This document shows positions 52,801-64,000 of a DNA stretch of 64,000 nt, piece by piece (within the stretch, counting starts at the first letter, position 1; each line of letters starts with the position of its first letter). The stretch spans positions 15,617,575 through 15,681,574 of the forward strand of contig NC_064038.1 in the NCBI RefSeq assembly GCF_932526225.1, in the 5' to 3' direction. Below the pieces are notes generated by a model. That model was given only the letters and a program-made list of their open reading frames with translations. It was not told where the DNA came from and ran no database searches. Both the position numbers and the translations under genes were made by a program. Origin of the DNA: Nematostella vectensis (lineage: Eukaryota; Cnidaria; Anthozoa; Actiniaria; Edwardsiidae).

Positions 52801-55800
52801 TAGTTCTAAGCGCTCTAAGAAACCCAACAAACCGGGAGGCAAGTCAGCTGGCTATTTACAAGCACGGCCAAGGATTCGAACGCCAGCACTGTATTGCAGC
52901 ACTGGGAAACAAACCCAGTTAGTGGCCAGAGCAGGAGCTCAACACGGTATCCCCGGAGCGCAAGTCCAACGCTATAACCACTAGGCCACGCTGCCATCCC
53001 ATCCCAGGGTTATGGTGTCAAAGCGTTATCATATTAGTTACGCTGGGAAGATTTATGACATATCAACGTGATATTGATATCGATGACAATGATGTAAGTG
53101 ACATTCATAGAGATGAAGCCAATGAAGACAACAGCTAAAGACATCTTTTCATGATTAAATCGACGCAATATTGTTATCCTTACGCGCTTATCTTGATCCA
53201 GTCGGCAGGGACTGATGGAAGCTTGGCGTTCCTTACTTCAATCAGGAACTGGAAATGAATGGAGTCGATGAAGAAGTTGTTCACATATTACTTCATCCAA
53301 CAATCGGATAATTAATTGCTCAAGCAAACCTCATTTCCTGAGACTGTGCAGTAATCGACAGAAGGGTGTTGTATGGTCCGGCGTATCTCTGAGCGGTGTT
53401 CCTTAAGTTCTGCCGTGAGACCATCGATCTCCTGTAAAAATAAACAATACCTTCTATCAATGAAAATTGTATAGATCCATGACTCTGGTTGCTGGTACTG
53501 TTTGCTGTTGTTTTGATGAATTTTGTTGTTGTCACTTTTGCTATTTTGATAATATATTTTTGTCGTTGCTGTAACTCTTCTTGTTGTCTTTCTTTTATTT
53601 CTGTAGTTCTTTGTTTCTGTACCTCTTCTTACAATTTTTGTTGTTGCTGTAATTTGTTTTGCTGCTATTCTTACAATTTTTGTTGTTGCTGTAATTTGTT
53701 TTGCTGCTATTCTTACAATTTTTGTTGTTGCTGTAATTTGTTTTGCTGCTATTCTTGTTGTTTTGTAGTTGTTGTATTTCTTCTTGTTTATTTGTTGTTG
53801 TTATTTGCTGCTACTGCAGCTATTGTTATTATGTATTGTATAACTTGTGTTGCCCTTAATGCTTGTTGTTGTTCTGTTGACATATTTGTTTGTGTTATTA
53901 CTCTATAATCTGTTTGCGGCCGTCTTCGTATCTTTTTACCTGTATACATGTCAACACAGGTGGAAACTTGGAAGGGTCCGTAAACAGCTTGGTTTTATCG
54001 CCGCATCTAAAAACAAAAATACACATAAAAAATACTCAAAATAAAAAAAAAACACTTGAAAGAAGAACAGTTTATATCTTGAAGCTGTATCACTTCCCAC
54101 AAGGCTCCTGATTTGCTCAATGACGTCTACTACATTATGGCGAGTTTGGCATTACTAACATTTTATCTAGAGCTTTATGGAAAATGTCGCCTGACCTGAT
54201 ATTTACCCAGGTTCATGAGTCTATGGATTATGTATAATGATATCTGTCTCGGTTTATATGGATCTCTTGTTAATGGCAAAATCTTTGTCCCAGAGCTAGA
54301 ATCAATGTAAACAATACATGAAGACCGTAACGAGTTAAGCAAAATACCTACTTCGCAGCTTTCTCGTCAATCTGGTTGAGAAAGTCTTCTACACCACTAA
54401 GGAGATCTGGAACCTAAGAGTTTGTGGAAACGTCGACCGATTTACCACGTATGATTAACATAACGGCTCATTTGAAATGCAAAGAAGAACAAAGGATTTA
54501 ATTGTGAGTAGGTTGAGAAGGTGGGGGGAGGGGGGGGTTAGTTCCAGGGGGTTCTATTTAGAGGAGGGCACGAAATATGTTTGTGTGTTAACATAATGTG
54601 CAGTCATGTTGATAGTAGATAAGTAATCCTGACCTCGGTAAATGTTCGAGATAGAATTGATGATCCAGCCAATTCCTTAGCAGAATTTAGCTCTGTCGAC
54701 TTTAGTTCATCGTGAAGCTTGGATAAAGCCTTAGCAATGGAAAGGAACTCGACAGTGGAGCACTAAAAGAGATGAGAATATTACAATACCCCCACCACCC
54801 CCCCCCCCCCCCCCCACCTGGCGAGGCACACTTGGAACCGGAACAAGGTGAACCAGAGAGGTATGGGGACCACGCCCAAGCCATACTATAACAAACTCCG
54901 GAGAAAGATAATTTTTCTGTAAATTATTTTAATAATTCTATACATAAAATGAAGTAAAAACCGGACCATTTGTTATCTAATGGCTTCGTCACGAAAATCT
55001 TCCCCCCCCCCTACACACACAAAAAGCCCAAGATAACAGATATAGCAAGGTGAGGCAACTGGCCGGAAAAAAAAACTGGCTAATAAAATATCCAAGTCGA
55101 ATGTCAAACGATTGTTCCCCTAAGTTCAACGTTCAACATTGAACATTGTTTTAAATGATTTTATAAAAAGGGGACGATTAACTTCTGCTGGTGTAGTTTC
55201 ACCCTCACTTTCTAAACACCTAGTTATCAATAACGCTTGTTAGCTATGGTAAAATGAAAGCGTACCTTTTTGTAATAGATTGCGCAAAGCCCCTTTTCGA
55301 GATCGGGAATATGAGAGAGGAGTCGGTGAATGCTCTTAAGCAGTGGCTGATCAGAGGAGAGGGCAGAAAGACATGAGACGGCTTTCAAACGCTCTTCGAT
55401 CTCCCTGAAACATGTCAAACAAAAGTTTTATAGTCTTCTCTTTGTTTTCATGTCCATTATTTTAGTTGAATAAGGGTTCTTAGCTAGTATAAAATTACCG
55501 GACGATGAAAATTATCTTGTTGATCTTGTTGAGTCTTTTTAAGATTTAGCGGCTGGATAAGGATTTATCTACTATTTATATCTGGCCTTTAAATAACTAT
55601 AAAAAAAACTCATTTTCTTTCTTTCCTTACGCTACATTTTTCGATTAAACAGCGCCCTAAATAAGTGCGACAACTGACTGATGAACCGCATCATCTCTCA
55701 CTTTTCTAGGAATCTTCTATTTCCCCGTCCTTTTTCTCGGGAAAAAGTTTTGCTCTCTTGAATACTGTTGTAAGGCAGCTAACGCTTGAATTGAGATCAA

Positions 55801-58800
55801 AATTAGACTGTATTGTATTTCTATATAGATATCTAATGATTATCTACGATACTTTGATCACTTTCCGCACCTTTTTTCCAACAGCGGTTGTGTGATCCAT
55901 CTTTTTAGTAGCCTCTTGCCGAATGGTGTACTCGTGTGGTCAAGAATCCCAAGAAGCGAGCCCTTCCTTGATCCACACTGAATGACCACAAAGAGACGAA
56001 CTACTTAATAAATATCTATCGTCATGGAAAGAACTCTGTTGAGATGCGTTCAGCATAAAACATAAAAAAAACTATTTCTGTATTTTAAAAGACCTGACCT
56101 GGCTTTTGAGTATCTCCAAATTTTGAAGTGCACAACCATTCAGCTTCATGAATTTCGCAATTGTTGAGAACTTCTCAAAGTTCCTATAGGGGCAAGAATA
56201 GCATATAGTATAGGTATGAGAAATTTGCAGAGTTCCTTAACGCAGATTTGGTTCAAATGTGTAGCGTACCTGCAAACACAAGATGTTAGAGCACACAGTG
56301 ATAATCACCTTTGACTAAAAACTCAGTCGGTTATTATATGCCCCCGCGTTGGGCATATAATTCAAGAACAAAAAAAAAAAAAATAAATAAACAAACAAAT
56401 TCTACAAAATGCAAATGTTTGAAAATAAGCATACTAGAATACTGACTCTCTTACCCAGCAAGCTTTAACACCTTGTCCAACTTAAAATCCTTGAGGTACT
56501 TTTGGAGAGAAATAAAGCATTTCTGTACTGGCAGGGGTAGAGTGAGGAGTGTCTGTAACAGTGTTTCTTGTGAGTTGGGGCTAGAGCTACCAAAGGTTTC
56601 ATCGGTTGAGTTGCAGAATTCCTGGAGTATCTGATTGGCATCACTTTGTGAGGATGGTAGAGGGTCTGGTATTCGCTCGGTTCGGATGGGGTCTGCACTA
56701 CTGGAAAAAAAAGTTGCAAATCATTAATAATATCATTTGCAGAGCTCTGTGCCATAAGAAAGTCAATAATGCACAGTAAGGGATTGCCTTTCATGATAGG
56801 AGGATCGAAGGTATAACCACCCCTTCTAATAATAATAGGAAACTACATTCATGAAATTCAGTTCTTTAATAGTAATGTAAACATAACGGTCCGCAGAATT
56901 TTAAAAGTCGACTGTAGCAGTAGCAGTAGTCATCTTTCACTCTGTTGTAAATGTATGGCTTCCTGATACAGACCTCCACACTCAGTGAAGTGATTGATGA
57001 CAGCTTGTCTTTAATAGTAATCTAAACCAAATGGTTCAAAGGTATAACGTAATGTCACCTTAGTCTCCTATACAGTCATTCTGCCCTTTGTCATGCCATG
57101 TGCCTGAGCTTATTGCTTGACAATTATTGAACAACGCAGGAGACTACCATCACCTCTTATAATAGGATGAGAAAACATCCAAGAAGCTCCTTGTTCTTTC
57201 AGAGAGGGTGTCATGAATGAGGAGCTCTGAGGGGGACAGATGTTCAAGTCGCGTCTCGAGCTCACTGCAGCTTGGAGAATCGGGAAAATAATCGTAGATG
57301 ATCTCCCCAGTAGATGGCTGAACTGCCTAAAACAACAAAACAAATTCTTATTGTCTCATTGCCTTTGCTTTTTGGTAAATTTTGCCTTAAACCCGAGACT
57401 TTAGTCTAGATAACAGAATGCACATTTTATGCAATTCAAAGGAAAATAAAGTCCATAAATCAGTGAGGAATTGAATAAATCGTCGAACCAAATAATGCAA
57501 TGCACTGGAAAAAAAAACAGGACTTTTTGGATATAAGAATGCACATTGTTAATCTAATAATAATGATAATAATGATAATAACAATGATGATGATGATGAT
57601 GATAATAGTTAGCAGTTACTCTATAAAATATAATAATAATAGGTTTCACATGTTTTCAACTGAATTATATAAAAGCATTATGACAAAAACTGTACCACAA
57701 TGCCATAAGTAATGCCAGTTTTAGCACCACTATCCTCTTCATGTACACACATCAGGTAGCCTCCGTGTGCTTCTAAAGAAACCTCATCACCACCTGCTGC
57801 ATCTTCTTTTCCTCTAAGTACTTCCATGTCCTCCCCTACAAGTGTAGACTTGGTATACAGAGCATGTAGTTCTCGAGTAAATACATTACTCTTATTGTCA
57901 CTTGCTGCCTTCAAGGCCGCGGTCTCCATCTGCTTGACCACGCCTACTTTGTAACCCTTGTTCACCAACCTGATAATGGTAAAAGCAAAGGCCCATGTGT
58001 GTAAGTAAGCGCTGCACTGAACATGTTTACTACTAATGTTTTTTTTTATTTTCCTGAGGTTTTATACCTCACATTAGTGTGAAGCAGCTTGAACATACTT
58101 TACTGTAGCACGCAGGTGCCTTGTGACTCCACTATGGGAAATTTGTTAGATCTATTTGAGACCTCAAAGCTGGATCAAAAATTAGATTTATTGTTTGGGC
58201 ACCAACACCTTGAATTAGTCCGAAGAGTCCTGTGTGCACATTTTTCAAACTGTGACTGAAAAATTTAGGAACATGTGATTTATTAATTTTAATTTTAACA
58301 CATATATTAAACAAAAAATCGATTTTTTCCAATAAACCCATTTTCAAAACATGCAGATATGTGCCAATTCCATTGCAAACTTATAAGAACTTTTGTAAGT
58401 GCGAACTACAGATTTTACTAGATCTGATCTAGATCTACAGATTTCAAAGGAATATGCATCCCACCTGCTGTCATTAAAATAAAAAGCATCAAATACAGCT
58501 GCTTTTATAGTAAATCTAGCACATTGTGTAGGTGAATTATGTGCCCTCCCATTTAACTACTCTTTTACATTCTTATTTAATTTGATTTTTCTTTTTTTTT
58601 CCTATACCTTTTGACATGAATATGGAGTCGGTGTGTTGGGATACTAGCTACCATAAAGTTATGATCCATAAAACACATGATATTCAACTCCTTGGCTGCA
58701 ATCTGCAAAACAGGGATAAAATCCATACTTAAAAGCTCAAATGGATAAATTAATTACTAAATGAATGAAACTACATGGCTTTAATTAAAAACATTTTGTC

Positions 58801-61345
58801 AAGAGGGAGGGGGAGGGTTTTAGCCATTCTGTGTGCTTGTTGGAAGGGCAGATGCCATTTTCTTCCCTTGTGTCCTACTTGGACTCTGCTGCCAAGTCAA
58901 ACCCCAGTCTCGCTAGTTAGGGCCTGGTACTAATTCGAGACAGTCCAGTACTATACAATGCATATGAACACCGATGACTCCATGTGCATACACCTATTGC
59001 AATAGATGTTGTCAGTGCAAATGGCGATTGGCAAATGGCAGTTCTATGACTGAAAGTAACTGTGTCTCATAGAATATGGATAAATCAAAACAATTATCCA
59101 AGGTTACCAATGCTTGGCTCTGACATTGCTGGACTTTATTTAACATCTTTAATTTTACAAATAATTTAGTACCCATAAGCCATTTACCATTCGCCATTTG
59201 TACTGACAACCTTTTGTGAAATAGGTGTATACCACCTATAAAGTACAAACAGGAGTTTAAAATAAACCTTGAAAGAAACAATCAAAACAATCAAATAAAG
59301 GTATGCATTGGTCCAAAGAGGAACCTGATTTCGTAATTTATGAAGGTGAATCAATTAAAAATATCACTGTAGTTAGATTCACTAACCAAAAGCCTTTCCA
59401 AAATACTGATTTTTATACTAACTATTTGACAAAGAAGGTTATATGATAATAAAACATTGAAATCGCTGTTCCATCCAGTGTATATCTTTCACAAAAAGTT
59501 GGCCTGTTTTTGCATGTTACCTCAGCATCATCTCCAAAGAATTTGAACTTGTATCCGCACTCAATAAATAACACAGCATCACTGTTTCTAGCCTTGATTT
59601 CCATAAACTGCTGCTCCAGAGGTGTGTAGACAGACTTGGTTCTTTGGTTAATCTTTAGTGATGAGTTTATACTCCCTGGTAATGCAGTGGCTGTCTCCTC
59701 TCTTTTGTATTGCTCTAGATCCATAACTTTTCTACTATGGATAAAGTGTCCAAAGATGGAATTCCCGTTTTTCTTGACATCACTTCCAATAGGGTTGGTC
59801 TTTTCTTTTGGTAAATTGGATATTTCAGAATCATTTTCAAATACCTTGAGTTTTGTCACTGTTTTTGTAAAAGATTGATCCAAGTGTTGGCTGACTTCAT
59901 CTGATAACTTTTTCTTTTTCGTTTGACCCTCTAAAGTATGTTTGCAGCTATTGTCCTCACATACAGCTTCCTCATCAGCAGCTCTCTATAATTAAGGTGA
60001 CAATATAGTTTTAGAAGGTGACAATATAGTTTTAGAATTGTGCATTTTGAACACATTCAAGCAGATAATAATAATAAATTATAACAAAAAAAAAAAACTA
60101 CAACAACAATAGTACTAGTGATAGCAGTAGCATGTCATCTCAACCACTTTTAACTCTGTTGTAGCATTTTGGCTCCCTCCAAGGAGCTCCAAACTCAGTG
60201 AAGTTAAATGATGAATAACAGCTTGTCTTGGGTGCATCTCTCTTATAGTGCAGATTGGCATTTGGCCTTACCTGCTAAGATCTGGCTCAACAACTACTGT
60301 ATAGTACTGTATTTTACTCAAATAAGTGCCTCCCTGGAATAAGCACCTCCCCAAATATAAGCGCCCCTTTTGAACCAAAACTATTAATGAGCGCCCCCCT
60401 CCCCTCCCTAGGTCTTATGTAACTGAGTAAAATGACATGAGTAAAAGAACATGTAGTTCTAAGAAAGCAATGGAGCACATAGCCTCTGGACAAAAAAGAG
60501 ACAAATATTAAATGGATGACAGTTTATTGAAAAAAGCTACTTCGAGTTGTAATAATGATATAGAGAAAAGAAACTGTTGTAGTGGTATAAAATTGATATT
60601 AAATGAATAAAAACATTTTCTGCCTTCAAGTAAATATGGTTATTATGTACTGAGTATTCATGCATTTTGCTGACAGACAAATTATTATTTAGGTTGCAAT
60701 AAACAATCATCAGAATATCATTGATCATCATCATTATTATTATCATTTTATCTTTATCACTGGATATGAATAATGCTCTTGTTTTGAAACATTCTGCACT
60801 CAAATTTGCATATCTTTAAACATGCAAAGAAAACAAAAAATAAAAGTCACATCTTTTTTCAGATCAAAAATTGATAAATTCATTTGATTGCGTCTGATTT
60901 CTGGAGATGTTTGGCAGTTATGCACTCAATGGTTTCCCCTTGGGAAGGGGTATTTGGCATATCCACAGGGAATGGGCTATGTTGAATTCCACATCAATGT
61001 CCCTACTCAATGGAGATGTTTGAAGTGGGTACCCCTCCCCTGGTGGACACAATTGTCAAGTGTATTACGCCTGGCCTGTAATAAGGTAACTTTCTCCCTT
61101 CCAAGGGCGATCCAATTCTCAGAGATGCAGCCTCAAACCTCTAGAGTTATGTCCAGATCACGCACTATTACCATAACGACGCCTCTCACCTTTTTGCTCG
61201 AGGTGTCTGCGAATGCTTGACTACTTTTGCAGCTCTTCGCGCCAAAGAAACTCGAAATCGAAGACTGCCCTGTCGGTTTCCGTCTGTCTCTTGAAGGTTC
61301 GGCATTCATAGAAGTCTTTAGCTTTTTTAGGTTGACACGTCGCAT
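46897..61345 (-). CDS. MSH3: DNA mismatch repair protein MSH3, 22 exons
   Basis: Forms MutSbeta with MSH2 and recognises insertion/deletion loops in nuclear DNA. Exons (- strand): 61345-61190, 59985-59521, 58702-58608, 57969-57696, 57326-57154, 56700-56455, 56183-56099, 55977-55871, 55404-55266, 54762-54634, 54413-54352, 54006-53940, 53431-53330, 53248-53184, 52752-52528, 52335-52215, 52133-52065, 50933-50845, 50370-50313, 49967-49839, 47653-47262, 46984-46897. All have GT-AG borders, the phases agree throughout and the sum is 3336 nt (1111 aa), close to vertebrate MSH3. Exon 1 has a PCNA-binding PIP box QSSISSFF (27-34). Exon 2 has the mismatch-binding domain ([20 protein letters not shown]), exon 17 Walker A (GPNMGGKSS), exon 20 Walker B ([16 protein letters not shown]) and exon 21 FVTHYP and ARSYGLNVA. 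The start is the first ATG after an in-frame stop. Confidence 0.97.
48077..48960 (-). mobile_element. 5'-truncated LINE 3' end in an MSH3 intron
   Basis: Read on the - strand, the C-terminal end of a CR1/L2-like reverse transcriptase is visible in broken frames: [17 protein letters not shown], then [21 protein letters not shown] and QIWNEL. It ends with AATAAATA and an A-tract at 48077-48091. Same orientation as MSH3, in the intron between exons 20 and 21. Confidence 0.8.
49253..49549. mobile_element. MITE-like element in an MSH3 intron
   Basis: The arms ATAGGCGAC (49253) and GTCGCCTAT (ends 49549) enclose inner arms CTTGCACTAAGAAATGACGT and ACGTGACTTCTTAAGTCAAG. The inner arm resembles the element at 5867-6103. 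Confidence 0.6.
51233..51860. repeat. About 127-bp tandem repeat in an MSH3 intron
   Basis: Units begin TAGCCGAGCACTTAGCGAGT at about 51233, 51360, 51487, 51614/51658 and 51785. Sub-motifs GCACTTAGCGAATACTGG and AACTACATGCCGA recur inside the unit, so the array grew from a shorter module. Degenerate copies extend to about 52020. Confidence 0.85.
52753..52997 (-). mobile_element. tRNA-derived SINE next to MSH3 exon 15
   Basis: On the - strand, GGCAGCGTGGCCTAGTGGTT gives an A box (TGGCCTAGTGG, 52988-52978) and GTTCGAATCC gives a B box (52881-52872). The tail ends AGCGCTATATGAATGCGATT and a T-run. The A-B spacing of about 100 nt is longer than in a true tRNA. The tail abuts exon 15 (52752). Confidence 0.75.
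53628..53755. repeat. 42-bp tandem repeat, about 3 copies
   Basis: The unit contains CTTACAATTTTTGTTGTTGC and TGTAATTTGTTTTGCTGCTA. It lies in an MSH3 intron; the open frames across it are not genes. Confidence 0.85.
57557..57606. repeat. AAT/GAT microsatellite
   Basis: A run of AATAAT/GATAAT/GATGAT units in an MSH3 intron. Confidence 0.8.
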
Positions 61346-61436
61346 ACTTCTGCATTAAATAGATCCTGTTGTGGTATGCTTGATATCGATTTCTTGTTGT
61401 ATTATTTTCATCGGGGACAGTTTTCCACTGAATCAT
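61221..61436 (-). other. Upstream open frame overlapping the MSH3 start
   Basis: ATG at 61436 opens 71 codons in a different frame and runs across the MSH3 ATG (61345) to 61221. If the transcript begins upstream, this would act as an inhibitory uORF. The peptide has no recognised domain. Confidence 0.4.
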
Positions 61437-61504
61437 GGAAGCAGAGCTATACTTTGTGGAGTCTCGAATTTTGGAGTTCCGTTAGTGAGAACAACTTATT
61501 TTAC

Positions 61505-61666
61505 TTACATTAAGTATTTATCTTTCAGAAGAATCCGCTTCTTTTGAAACACAGGTAGACCAAAGAGCCTGGGGAAGAGTCGGGGACGAAATTCGAAATT
61601 ACCCAGAGGGCATCGCTCGTAGTGCCATCTCACACGTGAACCGTTTGGCGGTTGTTCGTTCTCCAT
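61505..61666 (-). other. Small open frame or 5' exon upstream of MSH3
   Basis: 53 codons ending at a stop that overlaps a good donor (CTTAAT|GTAAGT). It contains RPRLFPRLFGLPVFQKKRIL. It may be a 5'UTR exon of MSH3 or a tiny separate gene; no domain recognised. Confidence 0.3.
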
Positions 61667-63421
61667 TCCATTCAAGCTTTTACCAATGTTTTACAAGAAG
61701 AAAAAGCGACAAATCCAAGCTGACGCGAATCCAAGCTGTTATTTGATGCAGCATAGAAACAGCGACGACAGGAGAAGAAACGAAGTGTAGAATGTATTCC
61801 ACGTGTTTTATGAAAACACATTCTCCTGCGAACAATATCTCTCCAGGTGAGCTTTCTTTTCCTTCGTAAACTACATATGAATTAAAATCATATGTAGATA
61901 TTTAAACGTCGTTTACACAATTAAGCGTCGCCATTATGTTATGATGTAAAAGGGTTGTGTATATAATCTACCACACACTCTATTCATTGGCGGCGCCAGA
62001 ACCGTCAAGAGCGCCCTTTGACCACTTTCAACCACTGTTCACTTTATTTCTTCACTGCATAAAGCAATTCTATCGGGTGAATAATTCCAAGTTTTGGCGG
62101 GAAAATCTGAAACAACGTATTTTCCTTAAATCCGTTAGAATTCAGAGACGGCAATGCCACAATATTGGCGAATTGTTTTCTATTGAAATGCTACCCACAA
62201 TGAAGCGAATAATAATTTAAAGTCGAGAATTGTATGCGAAAAAAGAAAATATCGTTTTGTTGTAGGTTTTATAATCAGAACGCAGCATGTCAAAAACAAT
62301 TCAAAGACTAAAAATATCTGCTAAATTTCGCAGATTTGTTTCCTGAAGTTAAATAATCATTTGACTACCAGGTTGAGATATAAAGATGATGGTAAAAGTT
62401 GTAACCACACAACCTTCTTCAGCAATAACTAAGAAGACATGAAGATGGGAACCGGTTTAACACGCACATGTTTTCTAATGTAATTTGGTTGACATCTCGA
62501 TCTACGTCACAAATGACTGGACCCGGGCCTTTCAGTTCACGGCCTTCTTTCCGAAGGTTGACCAAAATACCTCAATATTGCAGATTTGAGAGATTTGCAC
62601 CAACGCATGTTTTATGGGGTCCATACGAACCACATACCATTTGGAAGATGAAAATATAAATAATTGACAAAGTCTGTCAACTCTGAAAGGTTACTTGGAC
62701 TTTGAGATTATTGGCTTCTTGCAATTATTTTAAAATTGACCTTCCCTCCTCCCCCCCAAGATCGATATAGATACAAACTTCACAAACTGCAAATTTCACT
62801 GTCACCAAAACATTCAGACATTTTTTATTGGGGGGAATGAGGAAAGTAGAGAACCACTTGTTGCAAAATTTTGTTACGTGAATACCTTTATACCAAAGTA
62901 AATTGTTCACGATTGTCTGAACTAGGCAGACATTAACCCATTGACTCCTGGCTATTTTTGAGCTGAATTTAAAAAAAAGACTAAAAACAGATACCACCCC
63001 CTATTCTAAGTTTTATACAGCCCGTCATAGTCATACACTGCTGCACTTAGTCAGCGGTATCCTAGTTTTCCAACAGTGCTTTGCGGTCCCCACTTTTAAT
63101 CCCTCGTCATTGTGCTGATGCAAGCACAATTATGCCTGCCCGTTGGTAGCAATATTCAATCATTTCTTTTTAGGTTACATTGACTAAATATTTTGTTCAA
63201 TCTTTATTTTCGGATTCAATCTTTTCATTATATTCAATCTCTTTTACTTTTCCATTCAATCTTTTTAGGTCAAAGCAGTAGAAATGTATTACTATATTTT
63301 CTTTGGGTTGAATAATTCCGTTTTTTATTCAATCCTTATAGCATTTTATTCAATCTTTCTGGGGCGAGCGTGGCGAAATTATAGTTCATGGTCAGCGGTT
63401 TCTTATATTAATTCAAACAAA
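61667..63421. other. Intergenic region upstream of MSH3
   Basis: No gene recognised on either strand; in particular no dihydrofolate reductase, which sits head-to-head with MSH3 in mammals. Confidence 0.45.
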
Positions 63422-64000
63422 ATGGCTGCCGAATGCGAAGAAGAGACGAGGGCTTTTCTGTTCCATGTATTACAGAAAACTGAGGATTTGATGAATTGCA
63501 AAGATGGGGGAGATCTTAAATGAAAGCTTTCTCAGTGATCTTTTGACACACATAAATTTGCTAGGAAAAACAACTGAGATGTTGAACGGCATTGCTGACG
63601 AAGGCTCGGATGAAGCCGAAGGTAAAGATGGCGCTTAGAAGTGTCTAGGAAAGATTTATGGCGACCTCGAAGGAGTATCTCTCTGAGCATCGATTATCGT
63701 CATAAATACACGAGTACGACTACTTGCAGCTTACCTTTGTCAAAAGTGACTTCTAAAGAAGCGGGAAGACCGGCCTATTTTGTACCCAAAGATGTGTTGG
63801 TAGAACTAAGGGGACTCAAATTTTCTTGGAACAAGATTACGCAAATGTTCGGGGTGTCGAGGTGGACAATAATGCGTCGCATTGAAGAGTACGGTCTTCA
63901 TAATTTACAGGCGTATGCAACTTATTCAGACGAAGAAATAGATAACACTATTAGAAACTACATATCAAGCCATGGGCACTCCACTGGAGAGCCTTTCATG
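63422..64000 (+). CDS. Partial transposon-derived gene (integrase/transposase-like N-terminus)
   Basis: An ATG at 63422 opens a short acidic helical peptide (ECEEETRAFLFHVLQKTEDL), which shifts frame near 63500 and continues to a donor at 63621 (CCGAAG|GTAAAG). From 63686 an open frame runs off the window with GRPAYFVPKDVLVELRG, then an HTH-like segment FSWNKITQMFGVSRWTIMRR and EEYGL...YSDEEIDNTIRNY. This matches the N-terminal part of an integrase-like family common in fish and cnidarian genomes. The catalytic region lies outside the window. The frame change suggests an intron or a pseudogene. Confidence 0.55.

Noticed and set aside
52815-52997. Functional tRNA gene on the - strand
   Set aside because: A and B boxes are present but about 100 nt apart, the cloverleaf does not close, and a LINE-like tail follows: a SINE.
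53489-53908. 139-codon Cys/Tyr/Leu-rich frame
   Set aside because: It lies across a TTG-rich 42-bp tandem repeat in an MSH3 intron on the opposite strand; low complexity.
61346-63421. DHFR head-to-head with MSH3
   Set aside because: Looked for because mammals share this bidirectional promoter; no dihydrofolate reductase motifs are visible on the + strand.

Overview
The window looks like nuclear DNA of a cnidarian, probably an anthozoan (inference from gene and repeat style; no species marker was identified). Host genes have animal-type GT-AG introns or are single-exon. The spaces between them hold minisatellites, short inverted-repeat elements, decayed LINEs, a tRNA-derived SINE, an LTR retrotransposon and one very large DNA element.

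Host genes in order: an intronless cyclophilin E (RRM plus cyclophilin, 675-1571, +); an MFSD6-like transporter (6243-7670, -); an unrecognised multi-exon + strand gene of which three phase-compatible exons are seen (13046-13139, 30913-31025, 31411-31568); a class A GPCR (44801-45766, -); and a complete 22-exon mismatch-repair gene MSH3 (46897-61345, -), whose exons join without a phase error into about 1111 codons. The window ends inside a transposase/integrase-like gene (63422-64000, +).

The centre of interest is a 17.1 kb Polinton/Maverick (13466-30554) inside an intron of the unrecognised gene. It has terminal inverted repeats identical over 351 bp, a flanking TACTG duplication and no broken gene that I can see. 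The left and centre carry protein-primed family B DNA polymerase, integrase, a probable double jelly-roll capsid protein, an A32-type packaging ATPase, a probable penton protein and several small membrane proteins. The right end carries five - strand genes: a zinc-repeat protein, a RING-H2 protein, an ankyrin protein, a TFIIB-like factor and a small membrane protein.

The element appears to have its own transcription layout. Almost every gene follows a TTTAAAGAY-like motif. Structural genes have the motif about 20-35 nt upstream of the ATG, and in several a hairpin fills the gap with the start codon at or within the end of its 3' arm. Polymerase and the right-end genes have GGTTTAAAGACRTG, often ending in the ATG itself. 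With an element-encoded TFIIB-like protein this suggests an early/late viral programme (inference). Two more layers of structure are a shared N-terminal leader in four genes and a small dispersed palindrome found both between genes and, in frame, inside them.

The rest is host repeat landscape: 55-bp and 33-bp minisatellites, a LINE fragment with an NPGP (2A-like) motif, a decayed LINE (36240-38134), a deleted LTR retrotransposon (38940-42601), and LINE, SINE and tandem-repeat insertions in MSH3 introns.
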